Part shown: positions 44,148-47,482 of the stretch, one piece after another
How the letters are laid out: every line of letters starts with the position of its first letter
How positions within the stretch are numbered: position 1 is the stretch's first letter
Assembly: GCF_009728485.1 (NCBI RefSeq)
Contig: NZ_VVIQ01000017.1
Coordinates: forward strand, 1 to 47,482
DNA from: Prevotella vespertina
Lineage (GTDB): Bacteria > Bacteroidota > Bacteroidia > Bacteroidales > Bacteroidaceae
DNA: 47,482 nt
Direction of reading: 5' to 3'
Notes under the pieces: generated by a model
What the model was told of the DNA's origin: nothing
The model's database searches: none
What the model saw: the letters and a program-made list of their open reading frames with translations, nothing else
Made by a program: the position numbers and the translations under genes

Positions 44148-45314
44148 CTAATCCTTCTTCAATTCAATTCTAAACGTAGTTCCTTTCCCTAACTCCGAGC
44201 TTTTCACAAAGATCTTACCATGATGATAATCTTCAACTATACGTTTAGCAAGACTTAATCCAAGTCCCCAACCGCGCTGTTTTGTTGTAAAACCTGGACG
44301 GAATACATTCTTAATATTCTTTTTCTTTATACCTTTACCAGTATCTGAAATTTCAACAACAACTTTATTATCAAGTTGTTCAAGATGAAGGACTATTTGT
44401 CCACATTCTCCTCCCATCGCATCCACAGCATTCTTACAAAGATTCTCTATGACCCATTCAAATAACGAAGCATTCATTTTTATTATAATATCTTCGTCAG
44501 GTAAATCTGCTATCATCTGTATTTTCTTAGAAGTGCGACGATCCATATAGTCAACTACATGGTCTAAGACCTCATTCATACTAGCTGGGACAGGTTCTGG
44601 AATAGAACCTATCTTAGAAAAGCGATCTGCAACAAGCTGTAACCTCTGCACGTCCTTATCTAATTCTGGAAGTAATTTATCATTAGGATATGATTCCTTC
44701 AAAATAGCTAACCACGCCATTAAAGAGGATATAGGAGTACCCAACTGATGGGCTGTTTCCTTACTTAAACCCACCCAAACCTTATTCTGTTCAGCTCTTT
44801 TAGATGTCAATAACGCAAAGATAGCAACTACAACAAAAAGCATTACAACACCTAACTGAATATAAGGATAAATAGCTATTCGTCTCAACATGAGTGATTC
44901 ATCATAGCAAACTTCTATATAATCATTATGATTATTTGCCAATGGTATTCGAATAACTTGCCCCGCGGCCTTCATCTGCTGTGCTACTTTATTTACATAT
45001 TTCACACTATCAGATTTATTACTAGCACTGATTTTCACATTTCGATACTCCGTGACCATACCATCCTTGCCCAGAACAACCACAGGTATCGTATTATTCT
45101 CATCTAAAACTTTTAATACTAAACTCAGGTCAGCACTATCATCGGCTTCACTCAATGTCCTCATAGCTTCAGCCCAAACCTCCATCTTACTTCTTTCTTG
45201 TTGCGCCAAATCACGTATCAAAGAATGTGAGATAAGCAAAGAGGCAACAGCAATAAAAATTGCTGCCAAAACTAATAATATCTTTACCTGTCTGATCCTA
45301 TCTGTCCATTGCAT
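44148..45314 (-). CDS. Orphan sensor histidine kinase (HQLGTP type)
   Basis: A 388-residue membrane kinase. Transmembrane helices at about 11-30 and 152-170 flank an extracytoplasmic domain of about 120 residues with no family I can name. The dimerisation helix carries the phospho-acceptor H189 in ETAHQLGTPISSL. The HQLGTP form, instead of HELRTP, is a variant I associate with Bacteroidota kinases. ATPase boxes follow: N-box NLCKNAVDAMGG, G1 DTGKGIKKKN and G2 GWGLGLSLAKRIVEDYHHG. No receiver domain, HAMP domain or neighbouring response regulator is seen, so its partner is encoded elsewhere. The signal sensed is unknown. Confidence 0.92.
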   Translation of the reverse strand: MQWTDRIRQVKILLVLAAIFIAVASLLISHSLIRDLAQQERSKMEVWAEAMRTLSEADDSADLSLVLKVLDENNTIPVVVLGKDGMVTEYRNVKISASNKSDSVKYVNKVAQQMKAAGQVIRIPLANNHNDYIEVCYDESLMLRRIAIYPYIQLGVVMLFVVVAIFALLTSKRAEQNKVWVGLSKETAHQLGTPISSLMAWLAILKESYPNDKLLPELDKDVQRLQLVADRFSKIGSIPEPVPASMNEVLDHVVDYMDRRTSKKIQMIADLPDEDIIIKMNASLFEWVIENLCKNAVDAMGGECGQIVLHLEQLDNKVVVEISDTGKGIKKKNIKNVFRPGFTTKQRGWGLGLSLAKRIVEDYHHGKIFVKSSELGKGTTFRIELKKD

Positions 45315-45506
45315 ACTTTAATAACGAGAAGATCTCATAATTATTACTTCCAAAAGCTCATGAAAAAGGATCAAATTGAAACGATAAGATTCATTGAGTA
45401 TCATTTTCTTCTCTCCATTTAATCCCAACCAGCAAACTCCACTTTCAATATCTTTTTCAAAGTAACGAGCTTGGGTATATCTAAATATGCTGGATTTATA
45501 AGATAA

Positions 45507-46763
45507 CTACTCATCTTCTAAGTTATCACCCGATTTTACCATTGTTTCATACTCATGATAAACTCTCTCACATAACTTCTTATAGTCTGGAAGATTTAAG
45601 TAATTATTCTCCTCAAGATAAGCCCTAAAAGCGCCTTCATAATAAAGCTCATGACCCAATACCGATGTCCAATTTTGTCTGCCTTTAGCGCCTAACTGAT
45701 AAAGATAATAACTAATATAAGCTACTATTTGAAATCGTTCTTGCTTCGTGAAAGCACTCACCCACTCAGGTTGTTCGTCTTCAGTCATCAACACGAATTG
45801 GGATAAATATGACTGAAGAAGATTTCCCCACACAAAATAACGTACATCATTAACAGGTTGGTTGAGGATAGTTTTCAACAATCCTTCTCGAATCCCAACA
45901 GATGAATGTTTCGTATTCTTACAAGCAAAGGTATTTTCAAACATATAGACTTCCTTTTCCTCTTTGTATTTCGATAACATTTCATTCATTACAAGTCTGT
46001 TAATATCCTCATTCTTATCGTATCCATAATTATAAAATAAGTTCGTGAGAAACTCTACATCATGTTTCTTTAACCATTGAAAAGCTATCTTATTATCGTG
46101 AAAGATAAACTCATTCTCATAGAAATACTTATCTTCTACGAGATTAAGAACTAATTTCCCATGCCTCACTTTCGCTTTATATAACTTATCAGAGCCTTCA
46201 TCTGTCACCCCTTCGATACGGACTGCATCTTCAATGACAGGAGACACACTCATAAGATAGTTATACTTTGGAATATAAATAAGGCACTTCCAAAAGTAAT
46301 TAGGCTGATCAAAGAAGTCACATTGCATACTCTTAGCTTGTAACATACGCTCTGCATAGTTACCACCCTTAAAGATAAACTTTCTAAACTGCAACTTTCC
46401 TAAAGAAGAATTACTCTGGGTTACATCAATATTGAAATACTTTAAGATCGCATTTCGCGCTGACTCATCATCAACTGGGCAGAAGCCTCTCTGGCGAAGT
46501 GCAGCGTTCAGCAATTCAACAGCAACATCAGTATATTCAACTTGAGCTTTATTCGGAAAAGAGAGAATCCCACCATCTGACACTTCCTTCAAATCCAAAT
46601 AATAAGACCTAATTTGCTTGTCATACATTTGAAGTATATCTTTCGATACTATTAGGGACTTTGGGGTAGTTTTCCTAACCATTACCTCCTGCTTAGGTAT
46701 ACCACTACTAAACAACATTGCAGCAAGTAATAAAATTAAAGACATACTCGATCTCCATTTCAT
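45507..46763 (-). CDS. Exported protein of unknown function
   Basis: A protein of about 418 residues I do not recognise. From the ATG at 46761-46763 it starts MKWRSSMSLILLLAAMLFSSG, a good signal peptide; an ATG at 46805 would add 14 residues that hide this signal, though both lie downstream of the predicted transcript start. The mature part is mixed alpha/beta with many aromatic residues (FKGGNYAERMLQAKSMQCDFFDQPNYFW), has no repeated domain, and ends acidic (DNLEDE). Two cysteines are not obviously paired. It lies upstream of the histidine kinase with a 192-base gap; a functional link with it is possible but unproven. Confidence 0.72.
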   Translation of the reverse strand: MKWRSSMSLILLLAAMLFSSGIPKQEVMVRKTTPKSLIVSKDILQMYDKQIRSYYLDLKEVSDGGILSFPNKAQVEYTDVAVELLNAALRQRGFCPVDDESARNAILKYFNIDVTQSNSSLGKLQFRKFIFKGGNYAERMLQAKSMQCDFFDQPNYFWKCLIYIPKYNYLMSVSPVIEDAVRIEGVTDEGSDKLYKAKVRHGKLVLNLVEDKYFYENEFIFHDNKIAFQWLKKHDVEFLTNLFYNYGYDKNEDINRLVMNEMLSKYKEEKEVYMFENTFACKNTKHSSVGIREGLLKTILNQPVNDVRYFVWGNLLQSYLSQFVLMTEDEQPEWVSAFTKQERFQIVAYISYYLYQLGAKGRQNWTSVLGHELYYEGAFRAYLEENNYLNLPDYKKLCERVYHEYETMVKSGDNLEDE

Positions 46764-46844
46764 TGCTTTAAACTCCATAACTAAATCCAACACTAGGTTT
46801 TCCATCTAAAGATACCACTTCTGACTATAGAACAACTTTTGATA

Positions 46845-46876
46845 CAAATGTAAGGATTAACTAGAAATCTTACAAA
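46845..46876 (-). promoter_or_regulatory. Promoter of the exported unknown protein
   Basis: On the minus strand TTTG (46873-46876), a 20-base spacer, TACATTTG (46845-46852). The start would be near 46838. Confidence 0.87.
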
Positions 46877-47252
46877 TGTTTACTTACTTCTTTTTCATAA
46901 AACGCACGAACCATCTTACGTCTAAAGTCCTTCCACAAATAAAATTTATAAATAAAGGCTATAACATATATACAATTCAATTCTAAGCTCTCTAGGAAAC
47001 TAATATTTCCACCTTTTACAATCTACAAGGCACTCAAAAAAAATGTCGCAAATTCTTCCCAATTTAATTACAAACAGAAATCAGTATGTCATAGAAATAC
47101 TTATACTTTTTTCCTATCATAAAGCTCTATGAGTACAAGATTATCAGAGAAAAATCCACATTAGTAACATTGCCGAATTATACTAGGCGGAGAACAGAAA
47201 TATAATTCATACCCTACGAATCATACGCCTGTAGCCTATAACTAGATAAAAG
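46877..47252. other. Intergenic region, no gene seen
   Basis: About 375 bases with stops in all frames. I see no hairpin followed by a T-run and no tRNA or other RNA gene. It leads into the 22-bp array. Confidence 0.5.
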
Positions 47253-47432
47253 GTACTATCGTTTTAAACAAAAAGTACTATCGTTTCACTAAAAACGGAG
47301 GTACGATTTATCGAAAACGGAGGTACGTTTCACTAAAAACGGAGGTACGTTTTATTAAAAACGGAGGTATGTTTTATAAAAAACGGAGGTACGATTTATC
47401 GAAAACGGAGATACGATTGGTAGAAATCACTA
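47253..47432. repeat. Tandem array, eight units, 22-bp period (ACGGAGGTAC type)
   Basis: GTAC or its variant starts at 47253, 47275, 47301, 47323, 47345, 47367, 47389 and 47411: spacings 22, 26, 22, 22, 22, 22, 22. Units run GTACG, TTT or ATT, a variable four-base centre, AAAAACGGAG; CGTTT and AAACG form a dyad. The units at 47301 and 47389 are identical. The 26-base unit contains a four-base insertion after GTAC. No gene is seen around it and the window ends 50 bases beyond. Confidence 0.93.
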
Positions 47433-47482
47433 AAACAATATTGAGGCTCATTTGTAGTATTTCTGCAATTACTCTCCATCAG

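Overview
The window looks like a piece of a Prevotella-type chromosome (Bacteroidota, Bacteroidales). Four things point there. Promoters follow the Bacteroidota form TTTG-N20-TAnnTTTG, and genes have little or no Shine-Dalgarno sequence. There is a SusC/SusD outer-membrane pair, and a secreted protein with a C-terminal domain like those sorted by the type IX system. Conserved Bacteroidales gene neighbourhoods are present, and tRNA genes do not encode CCA. Genus is an inference; I could not run a search. Most of the window is core, vertically inherited chromosome. I see no insertion sequence, prophage, integrase or CRISPR array.

Layout, left to right. 1-5.1 kb: end of an unknown gene, a GxxExxY protein flanked by inverted arrays of a short repeat, an S1-domain RNA-binding protein (CvfB type), the tRNA t6A dehydratase TcdA, a divergent OsmC protein, and a TetR-nitroreductase operon behind a double palindromic operator. 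5.8-10.8 kb (minus strand): asnS, an RluB-type pseudouridine synthase with a 250-residue Gly/Tyr/Arg/Gln tail, purB, and two identical tRNA-Val genes. 11.4-13.2 kb: a lipoate ligase-lipoyl synthase fusion. 13.4-22.0 kb (minus strand): guaB, two periplasmic PPIase chaperones, an OstA-like protein, a small membrane protein and mutL, so an envelope-biogenesis cluster with housekeeping genes at each end. 22.4-28.2 kb (minus strand): tig, clpP, clpX, recQ. 28.7-33.3 kb: a SusC/SusD pair. 33.8-36.4 kb: tRNA-Ser, lptB and a secreted leucine-rich protein. 36.7-38.4 kb: mlaE and mlaF. 39.1-44.0 kb (minus strand): yceD-rpmF-fabH-era-der-lipoprotein. 44.1-46.8 kb: an orphan histidine kinase and an unknown exported protein.

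The most unusual signal lies between the genes. At least seven intergenic regions hold short tandem arrays whose repeat unit is 22 bp (21-23), with a different unit sequence at most loci. Examples are five units at exactly 22-bp spacing at 5253, nine at exactly 22-bp spacing at 38578, and eight (one enlarged to 26 bp) at 47253. Two loci 11 kb apart (22313 and 33611) share one unit family. Units are imperfect dyads, neighbouring units can pair as RNA, and in two places the array appears to supply part of a transcription terminator. A second family, built on AATGACATATTTCT with a 15-16 bp period and a 66-bp higher-order period (3 x 22), occurs at three loci. Four of the five convergent gene junctions in the window carry one of these arrays. 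Spacing is kept while sequence drifts, so spacing may matter; this is the best candidate here for something undescribed.

Other points of note: the double TetR operator around a -7 element, the LplA-LipA fusion, a MutL with a degenerate endonuclease site, a nitroreductase with an apparent signal peptide, GC-rich palindromic mini-elements including an inverted pair between mlaE and mlaF, and a 13-bp inverted repeat around the clpP promoter.
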